From Ursus arctos (taxonomy: Eukaryota > Chordata > Mammalia > Carnivora > Ursidae), in contig NW_026622963.1 in NCBI RefSeq assembly GCF_023065955.2, positions 12,159,001 through 12,223,000 on the forward strand: a DNA stretch of 64,000 nt. The letters run 5' to 3'. The first letter of the stretch is position 1, and every line of letters starts with the position of its first letter. Shown in pieces: positions 34,988-46,415 of the stretch. The notes below the pieces were generated by a model. The model did no database searches. It was not told the DNA's origin and was given only the letters and a program-made list of their open reading frames with translations. Both the position numbers and the translations under genes were made by a program.

Positions 34988-36681
34988 AAGAATTACTTTC
35001 TAATAGGCAGAGCCATTTGAAGTTAGGTTGGTGTGGGCTTCCCTGGGAGGTAAGCTGAGGCCGGCAAGAGTTTCAGATGGGATTAGATGGGATCAGTTGA
35101 ACTCAGGGAAGTACCTCCCAGCCCCCAAATTCTACAATTCTGAGATCTGAAGTTTTCTCAGAAGATCATGATAGCAATCACCCCACTCCACAAAAGCTGT
35201 TCACAGTGCCTTACTCCAGAGCTTTCTCACATCCATCAGCTCCTCGTACTTCCTTAGAAGCAGACAGAGTTGGAATTGTGAGATCACTTTAGAGAAGGGA
35301 ACACTAAGCCTCAAGTCCTAGAGCTGGGGAGTAGCAGAGTCCGGGGCTCTGGCCTCCCACCTCCCAACTGCCCAGCCCTGCCTGGATGTCCTCACAAGGG
35401 GAACACGGCACAGCAAGGTGAAGTGGGCCCTCGATCAAGCTGGGGTTTAAGGTCCCACAGCCTGGGTTCCAAGCCCAGCACCACCATTTCCAATGTGTGA
35501 CCCTGTGAAATTCTCTTGAGCTTTTTGGCTCTGAGTTTCCTGCTCCACAGGAGACAAAGGAGGTGTGAGGATTAAACCGGGTCACACTGTGAAAACTTCC
35601 CTTGGAGAGGTTTGATAAACTTTAGTTCCCTTACCTTTAGGTAAAAAACGTAAAGATGAATTGTTCTGAATTGTTAGGGGAGGTCAATATTTTAAAAAAT
35701 TTCTTGGTAAAGTGAAATAACCCCTTACCCATCATTTTAGTGATAACATTTTCAGGTGCAAGGTAGGACAGGAAGGACTCAGACATGAACAAGAAAGGTG
35801 CCTGGTGTGGGGGGGGGCTCCCAGGATCCCCTTGGGGCCCTAAAATGGGGGCAGATCCCCCCCGCCTGGCTCCTGATCCTCCTGAGTTGAGGGAGATCCC
35901 TGGCCTGAGCCCATCTAGAACACAGCCTCCCGAAATCCTGTGAAGGCCCAAACCTGACATAGCTGTGTCACCAAGTGAGGGTGTTTTCTCCCCATCACAA
36001 AACAATACCCCCTGACATTTGCGGGACTGTTCTGCAGCTCCAGGGCCACTTACACCCACTCCCCTGAGCCTCCCAACAACTCTGCAAGGAAGGCTCCGAG
36101 TTGTTCCCATTTGTTAGCTATTAAAACCAAGGCTCCGAGGGTTAAGTCCCCCGTCCAAAGTGACACCGCTGGCCTTCTATACAGTACTCTGCCCTGGGTT
36201 ATGCCCCGTGCTCCCATCTCCACGAACATCACCTGCCTATCAATTTGCTACCAGCACCACGACTTGGGTTCTGGGCTGTACTGGCCCTAGGCCTGGACTT
36301 GGAGGGCTGGGCAGTCCAGTAAGAGTCTCAGGTCTCTGGCTTGAAGCCTAGCTCTGCCATTTATTAGTGATGCGCCTTTGTACGACTTTTATTTCATCTG
36401 TAAAATAGGAAAGTCATACTTCCTGTTGCGCTGCGGACCGGGGAGATAACGCATGCAAAGCGCGCCCGCGGCCCACAGGCATGAAATGGGTACAGGTCAC
36501 TAGGATCATTTCCAGGCTGGGTCAAGGCATCTTGGCTAAACGCTTGCTCCCGGGCTCAGAAAGGTCGCGGTGGGGGCCCGGATCTGAACCCCGCCCCAGT
36601 CCCGCCGGGAGCCGCGCCCGCCGGCGGGCAGCTGGGCGCAGAGCCCTGGGTGGGGGCGGGGCGGGCCGCGGGCGGGCTCAC

Positions 36682-36871
36682 CTGGCGAGGGCTGCAGCTC
36701 CTCCACGACGCCCTCGGCGGCGGTCTCCTCGGCCCACGTGCCGGCCTCCATCACCTTGTAGCGGCTGCGCGGCTGGCTGAGCACGTGAGGGGCCTGCAGC
36801 GCCGCCTCGCGCTCCGCAGCCAGGTCCAGGTCCTGCTGCGCCAGGTGCGCCCGCAGCTGCCGGATCTCAAA
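36682..36871 (-). CDS. TMEM266: TMEM266 exon: second half of coiled coil and linker
   Basis: This 190-nt exon begins in phase 0 with FEIRQLRAHLAQQDLDLAAE, completing the coiled coil, and continues into an acidic linker ending EELQPSP plus one base of a Gly codon. The acceptor is ctcttgcag ending at 36872 and the donor GTGAGC starts at 36681. The exon is very GC- and CpG-rich and sits inside a CpG-dense stretch (about 36420-37015), unlike the other exons except part of the last one. A 9-bp G-rich tandem array lies about 31 bases upstream of its acceptor. No frameshift or stop. Confidence 0.94.
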
Positions 36872-36901
36872 CTGCAAGAGGAGAGGGGCGGTGGGCGGTG
36901 G

Positions 36902-36940
36902 GGACGCGGGGGACGCGGGGGGCGCGGGGGGCGCGGGGGC
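36902..36940 (+). repeat. 9-bp G-rich tandem array
   Basis: Four units of gacgcgggg/ggcgcgggg with exact 9-base spacing (variable base at 36904, 36913, 36922, 36931), then gggcggg runs. It lies 31 bases from the splice acceptor of the TMEM266 exon starting at 36871. Confidence 0.9.
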
Positions 36941-38269
36941 GGGCGGGGTGCGGGAGCCTGAGCCTTGGGGCCGGGGTGGGGGCGGGAGGCGTGCGCTGAG
37001 CATCCGCAGGGGGTGGGGCGGTCCTTACAAATCTCCAAAGACACTGATCGCAAGAGCCTTTGACGTTTCTGGAGCCTTCTCCAAGTAATAAAGTGTGTTC
37101 CTGTGTCTCATTTCTGGAGTCCTGTGTAGTCTGGCCGCATTGTGAAGACAAAATGGCCGTGAGAGGAAACACAGCTGTGGTCTGTGGGAAGGGTACTGAA
37201 GGAGGGGTCGGAAAACCTGGGTTTGAATCTTGTTCTAGTTCCTTGCCTAAATGTGCGACCCAGGTGGTGCTTGTCAAAGTGAAGCCTTATTCAGGTGTCT
37301 TACATGGGTGCTGAATGGCAGACCGCAGGTCCGGGGACATCCAGCGCCAGCCCAACCAGCCTTGGGAGCCCATCCTAGCATCATGTGCTCACTGGGCGGT
37401 CTGTCCACCGTCCATTTGTCTTCCCGCAACACCCACTCCCCTCTTCTAGGAGGCGTTCAGAAAGCACTGGGCTCTATTTCCCGCTCTGTAGCTTTCTGGC
37501 CCTGCGGCCTCGGTTCCCTCCGCTGTATTATAGGGGTTCTCGCCCCCTGGATCTCTTTGAGGACTTGAGTGCTAACTAAGGGCTTTGTAAAACACAGCAC
37601 ACGTTTTTGATTTTGGCTAATTTTGTTGTTGTTGTTGTGAAAAGATTTTTAAAGAGGTTCCCAGATGCCTCTTGGGTTTGTGGCTGAAACGGCTGTTTAC
37701 AATCTGGGACCTTTCTGGGCCATCTGGGCCAAGACAAATTTTGGGCCTGACATTGAAGGGCCTGGCTGTGGGCTCAGCAGCAAGGAGAGCTTTCACTGCC
37801 ACCTAGTGTCCCAAGTACACATTGCATGGCTGTGCACAATCTCCGGGCAAACCCCCAAAGGCTTGAAGCAGGTGTGGGGTGAGACGGGTCCCAGGGAGGC
37901 CCAGTGCCTGGGATCCCTACCTAAATTACCTACTTGCCCATGATGCTCCCTGTCCAGTCCTGACCCCTCCCTGTAAAGTTAGCTGCACACCTCCAACTCC
38001 TGACAGCAACGCGGAATTGGGTTATGGGAATCACAAACTCGACCTGGTCAGAATAGGACTCTTCACTGTACCCAAAAACTTGCTCCTCAGGTGGTTTCAT
38101 CTCATTTTAGCTGGAGCCAAAAATGTAATCACCTCCCTTGCTTCCTTGCTTTCCCTCCCCCACCATCCAATCTGTCCCCAAGTCCCGTTCCACCTCCAAG
38201 TGCTACCCCAAGCCTGTCCACCCCCCTCCACCACCTGGACAGCCTTTTACCATCTATTCTCCAATAGGA

Positions 38270-38465
38270 ATCAGACGGATTCTCGCAAACCTAGATCAGA
38301 TCATGTCACCCCCCCCCCTTGTCTACAGACTTCAGCTGGTAGAAAACCCAACTCCCTACCCTTGACTTACAAAGCAGGTACATGGTCTGGCCCTGCCTAT
38401 CTCAGACCTGACCCCCCACCGAAGGCAGCCACCCAGGTACTTTGTCACACTAGCCTGTTTGAATT
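38270..38465 (+). mobile_element. L2 LINE relic
   Basis: Phrases agatcagatcatgtcacccc, cttacaaagcaggtacatgg and tctggccctgcctatctcag follow the order of the L2 3' region. Confidence 0.65.
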
Positions 38466-39479
38466 CTCTGCATTGTACTGATATTTTAAAACCTATTTTA
38501 ATATTTTACCATTTTTCTTTTGGTGTCCGTTAAATGCACAGTTAAAGCGTTCACTAACATTAGGGTCACCAGGCAGCAGACTGACATCGGGGCAACCTCC
38601 CAATGTTAGTGTCCACAGATTTTGTCTCCGGGACCAATCAGGTTTTCAGAGAGCTCATCAGTCTTTGGCTGCCTCTATGCTGGGAGCAGGGCAGGGGAAT
38701 GGGACAGAGGGTCCCACCATTGCACTGGAAGGATTTTCACTGAATCATTGGTTTCAGCCCTGCACCTCTCCCCAGGCCCCTGCCTAACCGAGGGCCCACC
38801 TGCAGAGCTCTCTGGCTCAGTTTCTCCAGAGAACAAACCTCTATGATTCTTGTAGGGTGGGGGTGCGTGGTCTTCTGGCTGTGCAGAATTGGGAGGGGGC
38901 CTATGGGGCTCAAATATTGTGTGTACAGGCATTTAGCCAACCCCTCTCCCTTTTGCCAGTGTCCTGTTCACCCCCTTCCTCCCAAACTCTCAGGGGTTCT
39001 GAGGGGGAGAATTAGCCCATCTCCCTCACTATCCTCTGCAGACGCTTGAGTTATAAGTTCTCCAGTCTGGTAGATGTGTCACCCCTTTCTCGTCCGCTGT
39101 CCATTTTATTCAAATCCACTGAAATCTCTATCCTCTCTGTCCTTATGGACAGGCTTTACAGAGACACTCTCTTAATTCTTATGTGTTTATGGTTTTTAAG
39201 TTATCATTTTAGTGGAGTTTGGGAAAGGAGATCAGAAAAATATGTGTGGTCACTCCACCATTTTCTTTAAGGACTGTTGGTTTTCGCTCTCTCTCACCGC
39301 AGTGATAGTATACTGGTTAAAAACAAAACAAAACAAAGCCTGCTGAGTAGTTTATGCTAAACTCTGTGGTATAAATACTCCCAACATGGCCAATTTCGAA
39401 CTACCAACACAATGTCATGGAGAACTGGGACGAAGTGTACTTAATTGGCTCTCAGGAGTGAGAGCTCCAGCCCACCACT

Positions 39480-39604
39480 GCTACCCTTCAGCCCTTAATA
39501 AAATATAGTCCCTGTAAGAGCAGGGGTCTTGTCTGTTTTGCTGCCTGGTATAGAGAAGGCACTCAATAAACATTGTTGAATAAATGAATGAATGAATGAA
39601 TGAA
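39480..39604 (+). mobile_element. L2 LINE 3' end
   Basis: Contains gagcaggggtcttgtctgtt, gaaggcactcaataaacatt and a (TGAA)n end, the standard L2 terminus. Confidence 0.8.
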
Positions 39605-39638
39605 ACTAATCAGCTTTGCTCAATTCTGTGGTTTCAGA

Positions 39639-39794
39639 CTGAGCCCCAATCCTAGCCCAAAGCTGAGACAAAGTCTGAGCCCTGACCCTGCTCACACACT
39701 AAGCTCTGACCATGGTCACATACTGAGCCCCAACCGTAGTTACACCATGAGCCCTATACTTGCTCACACACTGAGCCCTAACTCTGCTCTCAGT
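39639..39794 (+). repeat. 24-bp minisatellite
   Basis: Six full units of ctgagccctgaccctgctca-caca type with 24-base spacing and one 12-base partial unit. In one frame it spells an eight-residue repeat (LSPDPAHT, LSSDHGHI, LSPNRSYT, MSPILAHT), which follows from the period and does not indicate a gene. Confidence 0.9.
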
Positions 39795-40599
39795 CTAGGT
39801 TCAGACTCTGGACCTCAATAACCCAGTACTCAAATGGGTCTGTGGTTTGCAGAGGCTGAGAAAGTGAGGCTGGCTTACTATGGGGTGGCCTTCTGTGCAG
39901 GGAGAGAGAGTTCAAGCCACCCCTCTGGCGGCAAGTTCTCAGAGGTCGCATAGGGCCCATGAGGCAACCCTCCTGAGCTCTGCTGGGGCTAGGACCCCCT
40001 CTTACCCAGGCTGATCTGAACTTCCCATGGGCATACGTAGCCCAGTTTCTCCAAGGCAGCTCATCAGGGCAGCAGGCCCAGCTAATGGCCTCCTAGGCCA
40101 CTCTGAACAGATGCATTATTGATAACTTGTAATTGATCCAGAGCTGCCCATGAGTGTCCCACTGGAATTCAGGCCAGACAGCCAGAGGCCAGGGCTTGCC
40201 CAGCCCCAAGCTCACATGTGCAGACATAGGCACATGTATTAAAACAAGTTTTAGGCTAGAGATATGAACCCCAAGCGTATGGGAATTCTCCTAGGCAGGC
40301 ATGGATTCACTCATTCAGGTAAAGCATGGTGAGGGCTTTGTTAAAACTCTGTTACGTGTTTTGGAATGGAATGCCTCTCCCAGCTTGGAAGTGACTCCTC
40401 AGTGGCCCCAAATAAGGGGGGAGTGTCTGCTGCACTGCAGTAAATCTCTCCTGACAGTCTCAAGGGCTGACACTGGGTGGCACCGTGGCAGGGGAGGCCT
40501 GGTGTGTCTGCAAGACAGAGGACTGGCAGGTGAGAGAGGCTGGGGAGGTCAGCAGGGGCCACACCAGGCAGAGCCCGTTAGCCACAGTAAGATGCTACA

Positions 40600-40760
40600 A
40601 GAAAGTTAGCCTGTTTTTAAAAAAGCGACAAGAAACCACTGAAATCTTCTGAAGAGAAGGGCAGAGTGTTGGAGGAGGCACTGCAGTCATTCAGATGAGC
40701 ACTTTGGAAGGGCTGTGCTGGCAGCAGAGCAGAGAAGGACCGGACGGAGATGGGCCAGGG
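40600..40760 (-). mobile_element. L2 LINE relic
   Basis: Sequence like ggcactgcagtcattcagat and gcagagaaggaccggacgga resembles antisense L2. Diverged. Confidence 0.45.
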
Positions 40761-41744
40761 TGGAGGTGGGACTAGCCGCCGGGATGCCACTTCTGCAAGC
40801 CAGGCCTGATGACCAGAATTTGGACTGGGTTGGAGACAGTGAAGACAGAGGGTAAGGGAACTGTTTAGGAGGTCAAAGTGTCAGCATGGGCATGAATTGG
40901 AATGGGTGAAGGAGAGGGACATACTTCTCCAAGCGCCAGAGGGTGTGGGTAGCCCGATGCGCTCAGCCCCAGCCCTGAGGAGGAATGATGGATTCCTTAC
41001 AGGGAACTGCAGGTGGCTCAGTGGCTCATGGCTCAGCCCAGCTCAGCTCCAGGGGGCTGGCAGGATGCTGGGACCCTCCGAGCCTGGCTGCTGCTTCGCC
41101 AGCTGACTGAAGGGCTGTCGGGGGTGCTAGGATACCAGGACCTCATTAGTCAGTGGGTGAACTGGGGCTCTAGGGTGGGAAGGAGCCTCTGTCCTGGGAG
41201 ACAGGGTCGGGGAAAAGCTAAGGCGACAGGACGGATCAGAAGTGAAGCTGGGCCCAGAACCCAGGCCTCTGGCTTCTGGCTTCACAGACTTTGTGTCAAG
41301 GTGAAGCTTCAGGGGCAAGATGGAAGAGACTGAGCTCGCACAGAATACAGAGAGCTAGATGGTGACAGCAGCCAGGACAGCACAGGAGGCTCCCAAGTGG
41401 GGAAAAAGCAAGGGCTGGAGGCGGCAGGAGCCTGAGTTCTCAGCCCATCGCCTTCCCTCACTTGGGCTTGGGGTGAGTCCCTTTTCCTCTTTGGGCCTCA
41501 GTTTTACTGTGTGTTCAATAAAACAAATGGACTAGCTGAACTTTAAGTCTATGACAAGCCCTGTGCTGGCTCTGGGACCCCAGTCGGAACGGAATAAAGT
41601 ACAAGTGACAGGTAGCTCTTGTCTTGAGGGCCGCCTCCTGCTCCTTGATGAAATGCCCCATTCCCAGAGGGCCAACTCTTTACAGAAAGATAACATAATC
41701 CAGAATCTCTAAAACACATTATCAACAGTGTGTGGCACACAATA

Positions 41745-42345
41745 AGAATTACTATTCATGCAAATAATCAAAAAAAAGCAATTGATTATCAAGACATAAA
41801 GCAATTCTGAGGCTGCTTAGAATTTCCGTTGAAGCTGACCTATGTCCTGTTTGAGTTAGCAGATAAGGACTTCAAAATAACTGTGATTGATATGTTAAAG
41901 TAGGGGGAAAGATGAACAGAATGGATGTAGCATTTCAGCAGAGAAACAGAACCTGTAAGAGGAATACAATGGAACTTCTAGAACCTCAACTTGCAATATC
42001 TGAAACTGAGTATTCCACTGGATGGGTTTAGCAGCAGACTGGACATAGTAGAAGATAAGACTGTTGAACTTGAGGATAGGTCTATAGACAAATATTGAAA
42101 CTTATGGCCAGAAAAGAAAAAAAAAGTGAGAATGAGTGAACAGAAGAGGGTCTAAGATGGGACACACAATCCAAGGGTCTAACATGCAACCAGAGCTCCA
42201 GAAGGAGGATGGAAGGATGAAACAGAAGCAATCAGTCAAGAAATTGTGGCCAAGAACTTTCCAAATCTAATGAAAAACATCAATCCACAAGTTCAAGAAA
42301 CTCAGAATCCTAAGCAGGATAAACACAAAATCCCACCCCAACACT
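41745..42345 (+). mobile_element. Old L1 relic, ORF1 region
   Basis: Sense L1 ORF1-region sequence (ggacttcaaaataactgtga, gcatttcagcagagaaacag, cttgaggataggtctataga). A short frame at 42246 reads AKNFPNLMKNINPQVQETQ, the same ORF1p segment as in the L1 at 308-526. Broken by stops. Confidence 0.8.
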
Positions 42346-43156
42346 CTGCAGTCAAACTGTGGAAAACAGGTAAGAAGAAACACTCGGGCTCTCCAGGGCT
42401 TGCATGGGCCTCCAGGGGTGAAGGCACATGGGGGCTTTGAGGACAAATGAAGCACATTTTCCACTGGCAAACTGGCTTGGGGGAAATAAAGACCATCCTG
42501 AGACTCGGGAAGAATGAAAGTGCAGCCACAGCCCTTCTCAAGGCACATCATTAGCTAAGTATTTCTATGGGATAACCTGACCAGACCGGCCAGGATCCAC
42601 AGGGAAGCCCTCAGCGCGCATTACAGTCAGGCCCCTTCCACTGGGGCTGGGCTTTTAGTGCCTGCCCAGGTGGGGCCAGACCCCTGGGGCGGCAGGGCCG
42701 GCACACCCAGGCCATCTCTGCCTTTAATGGTCTGGTTTGTGGAGCACACCTGACACAGCCTTGGCCTGATCAATGCACACTCCGGCCAGAAGCTCGATGG
42801 TATCTAATGCAACAGCAATAATTTTCTTCCATCCTATTAGTGCTGTCTGCACAGAATGCCCTGCCTTCAAACCTATCTGCGATTGGGATGGCGTCCAATG
42901 TTTATTTCCATTAGTTTTGCCATTGTTGGTAACAATAAAAATCAGGAGACAGTTGCAAACTAATGATTTAGGAGCAGGGGAAGCTGAATTCGACCTTGGC
43001 CCCTTTCCATCCATTGTGAGGATGACTGGTAGTTGGCCATAAATTTAAATTATGGCAAAAGGATAACATAAGTTATTCCTCTGATGGCTAATTTTATCAG
43101 CTAAATAGGCTTGTCATTAAAGCTATCGGCTGTTTTACAAATCACTTCCCATGCTT

Positions 43157-43158
<2 letters not shown>

Positions 43159-43202
<44 letters not shown>

Positions 43203-43208
43203 ACACAC
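43159..43208 (+). repeat. (AC)n microsatellite
   Basis: About 25 AC units with one interruption (cagac), not inside a recognised transposon. Confidence 0.97.
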
Positions 43209-45784
43209 TTCCCTTCCCACGGTGGAGATCTTGGATAATCCAGGTAACAAAGGCGATTGTGCCGAGCTGGGGACTTGTGGCCTCTGCAGGAACAAAGAGG
43301 GGACTCTCTGGAAAGAGTCAGCATCAAGCACTACCCCCAGAACCAGGGTACGACTCCTTTTCTGCAGTTTCTAATCTCCTGATGGCCACAGAGGCCCCTT
43401 CTCTGAGTTGGTGGCCCAGCCTCAAAGGTGAGAATTTGTGCAGCCATGGGCCTTCTCTCAGGGGTGCTGAGGACCACGGAGCTGTGGGTGCAGAGCAAGG
43501 CCCCCAAGTCACCTCCCACCACCTAACAAGTGAACTATGACCCCCTGCCCGTGAAAGTAGAGTGGATGGAGGGGGCGGGGGCTGGAGGGGGAGAGGGTGG
43601 AGGGGGTGGAGCAGGATGCCACCCCTCCCCCCACTGCCTATCACCACCAAAAATGCTTGTTGCTTGGGGTCAAGATTATCATCTTGTTTGTCCCAGAAAA
43701 GCGCCAGGGAGACCTGCATCACCCAGGGAGGATTACTAAATGTGATTGTGCCCATGGGACTAAGGAAAGGGGTAGAGAACGTCATGAGCCCATGGGCCTC
43801 ATTTCAGGTGACTGTTTTCCTCTTGGGCACACAGACCACTTCTGTCTGCCTCAGGTGCCTCAAGTGTGACAGTGTAACTGAGGCCCACTTACGAAATGGA
43901 GGCAGAAGCCTAGCTAACCGCACAATTCTCTACTCTCCCCTTCTCTGCTTCTCCCCTGTTGAAGGGAGAAAGCCCCAAGGACTTAGAAGCAGCAGCTACA
44001 AAACAGGAGGAGCCTGGAGGCCAGAGTGACTGGGGAATGGTGACCCATCCCCGAATGTCCATGGCAACCTGCACTGGGCTGTGATTTGAGTGACAGACTC
44101 TTCTTGCGTTAGGCCACTGCGATTTCTGGATTTGATGCAGCTGCTTGTGTCACTCCCAACAGTGATTGTACAGACACCCTATGTCTGGTGTAGGCAAACG
44201 GACACTGACGCCGAGTTCCATCCCAGCCCTTCCACCACAAACTTTGAGACCCTGGGAAAGCAGCAGCCTCTCCCAGACGTTGTCTTTCCATCTATAACGG
44301 GGTTAATAATACCTAGCCTACCCACTCTGACCAGAAGGTAAAAGGAAGCTGAAACACAGGGAGCGCATCTTTAAGTGCCTACCATCACAAGAGTGATTTA
44401 GTATTATTTTACTTGCTCTCTTTCCCTTGTTTTACATTTACTGAAAGACTCCAGTAGACCAGACTTTTTATGTTACTTGAATTAGTCTGATCCTTACAGC
44501 ACCCTCGTGACATAAACCTTGTTTCCTTCATTTTTCTAACAAGGAACCTGAGACCCAGGGATTAAGGGGGAGACTAGTCATTGGTGGAACAGAGGCTAGA
44601 CTCTCGCTTGCTGGCTCCTTGTCTAAGCGGACTCCCTCCACCCCTCCAGGCTGCCCCCACAGAGGACTCTTTATTCAGGTGCTGGCCCGAGGCCTAAGGC
44701 TGTCCTAAGGGGTTCACAGAGCTCCATAGGCCTCCTTGCAGGCTGGGCCTCAAGTCACCCTAGATACCTGGGTTTTTGCTAATGGTCTCAGGGTGAATGG
44801 TGCTGAGGAAAGAGAAATTAACTTCCTTCCATCCTTCCCACAGGACCCAGCAGAGAAGAGAAGTACATTTTGACAGTGAAACAGGCTGGATCCCATTAAC
44901 TCTAGGCCAAAGGCAAAGCTTACAGGGCAAACAGCATGTAACGGGGACTTCAGACTATGTTTCAAAATTAGAGCTAGATCCTGCACACAGCTGTACATAA
45001 AACCTCAGAAGTGGTTTCTTAAGATGAGCTGGAAGAATCTATCATTGCAGTGACTTAACCACTACATCTCAAACAGCTTTAATTTCTGAAGCAGCCAGTA
45101 CAGAGACAAAAAACTCACACCATGTCTCCGAAGGACTATAACTAGCATCCCGCCTCTGGAATCTGTCTGTGTACCAGCAAGATGAACTCCTAAGAAAATC
45201 TAGCCAGGATCCAGACAGAGAGCAAAATACAAGTGAATGGGGAGGAACCTTCCACAGAGGGTCTGAGGCTATCTGCTTCCATCCCAGAAGCGCACAATCT
45301 GGAAGCAGGCCGCTGAAGGCCATCCAGGGCTTTGGAAAGTAAGGCTGCCCAACTACTCTGTTGGCCCCAGATTTCCAGGAGAAATCTGTTAAGGATGAGG
45401 TGAGCCCAGCAGTCAGAAGAGATGATAGAAATGAGGGAAACACTGTATCCTGTCTCCCCGCAAAGACCAGAGGCCAGTGTGGCCTAGGGGGAAGCACTGC
45501 GATGAGCCCTGAGAGACCTGTTTCCATCCTCTTTTCCTAATTGCTGTGTGCTGTTGGGCACACCTCTCCCCTTCTCTGTGCCTCAGAAAGCCCCATCTGC
45601 TGAATCTAGGATTGGGCCAGATGCCCTCTAAGGACCCTTTCATTTATAACATAAGGTGGTTCTGGGCATGTTGGGTGTGGCCTGTGGTAAGAAAGGAACT
45701 GCCACATGGCACAGATCAAATGTACAAGACATTCATGCAAGAAACCAGCCAACTATGTCACCCGAGAGTCTCTACAGGGTCACA

Positions 45785-46415
45785 GTGACAAGCAATTTAA
45801 GCTTTCTAAAAAAGCTAAGATGAATAAAACAGAGTAACTTTACAGAGCAGAGATCTGACAAACACTACCTCAGCCAGGTGAGGTCAACATCAATGGTGAG
45901 AAGACATGTTGACAGTAGGTACCCTCGATGGGATGGGATGGGATGGGATGGGATGGGATGGGATGGGATGGGATGGGATGATCTTCCTCCCCCAAACCCA
46001 TAACTCCAATCTAATCATGAGAAAAACATCGCACAAATTCCAGTCATAGGCCAGCCTACAAAATACCTGAATGGTACTCCAAATGGTCAATGTCATCAAA
46101 AACAGAAGTCTGAGGAACTTTTATAGCCAAGAGAAGCCTAAAGAGATATGATAACCACATGTAATGCAGTGTCCTCAATGGGATCCCGGAACACAATTAG
46201 CTAAAAACTAAGGAAATCGGAACAATGTATGGACTTTAATAATAATAACATACCAATATTGATTCATTAATTGTAACAAACGCACGATACTAATGTGAGA
46301 TGTTAACAGGGGAAATTGGGTGTGGGGTACATGAGAACTCTGTACCATCTTTACAACTCTTCTATAGATCTAAAACCATTCTAAAAAACAAAGTTGGTTT
46401 TAAAAAAGAGCTAAG
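45785..46415 (+). mobile_element. L1 3' relic
   Basis: Contains caaacactacctcagccagg, ggactttaataataataaca, attcattaattgtaacaaac and ctataaatctaaaaccattc-like phrases in the order of an old L1M 3'UTR. A pentanucleotide array expanded within it. Confidence 0.75.
45926..45980 (+). repeat. (GGGAT)11 pentanucleotide array
   Basis: Eleven perfect 5-base units (gatgg phase) inside the L1 3' relic. Confidence 0.97.

Larger units (their letters stand above)
22729..36681 (-). other. TMEM266: TMEM266 intron (14 kb)
   Basis: Holds an antisense L2 relic (23390-23700), two + strand L1 3' segments (24645-25995 and 29362-30812), an inverted L1 fragment (31099-31298), SINEs at 26032, 27811, 34600 and 34794, an MLT1-like LTR (33553-33955), a (TTTC)n run and a 56-bp tandem duplication. 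Between these (26240-27790, 27960-29170, 31300-33550, 35000-36400) no supported gene was found; open frames there share no recognisable protein similarity. Confidence 0.8.
36420..37015. promoter_or_regulatory. CpG-rich stretch over a TMEM266 internal exon
   Basis: CG dinucleotides are dense from gttgcgctgcggaccgggga (36425) to the gcgtgcgctgagcatccgca region (37010), and sparse on either side. It includes the exon at 36682-36871. It may be an intragenic CpG island; no TATA box or independent first exon could be identified. Confidence 0.6.

Noticed and set aside
36536..37003. 155-codon minus-strand frame extending beyond the TMEM266 exon
   Set aside because: Only 36682-36871 is exon; the proline-alanine-rich extension is the translated 9-bp array in the intron.
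38000..38481. 200-codon frame rich in Pro and Leu
   Set aside because: Much of it overlaps an L2 relic and there are no splice sites or family similarity.
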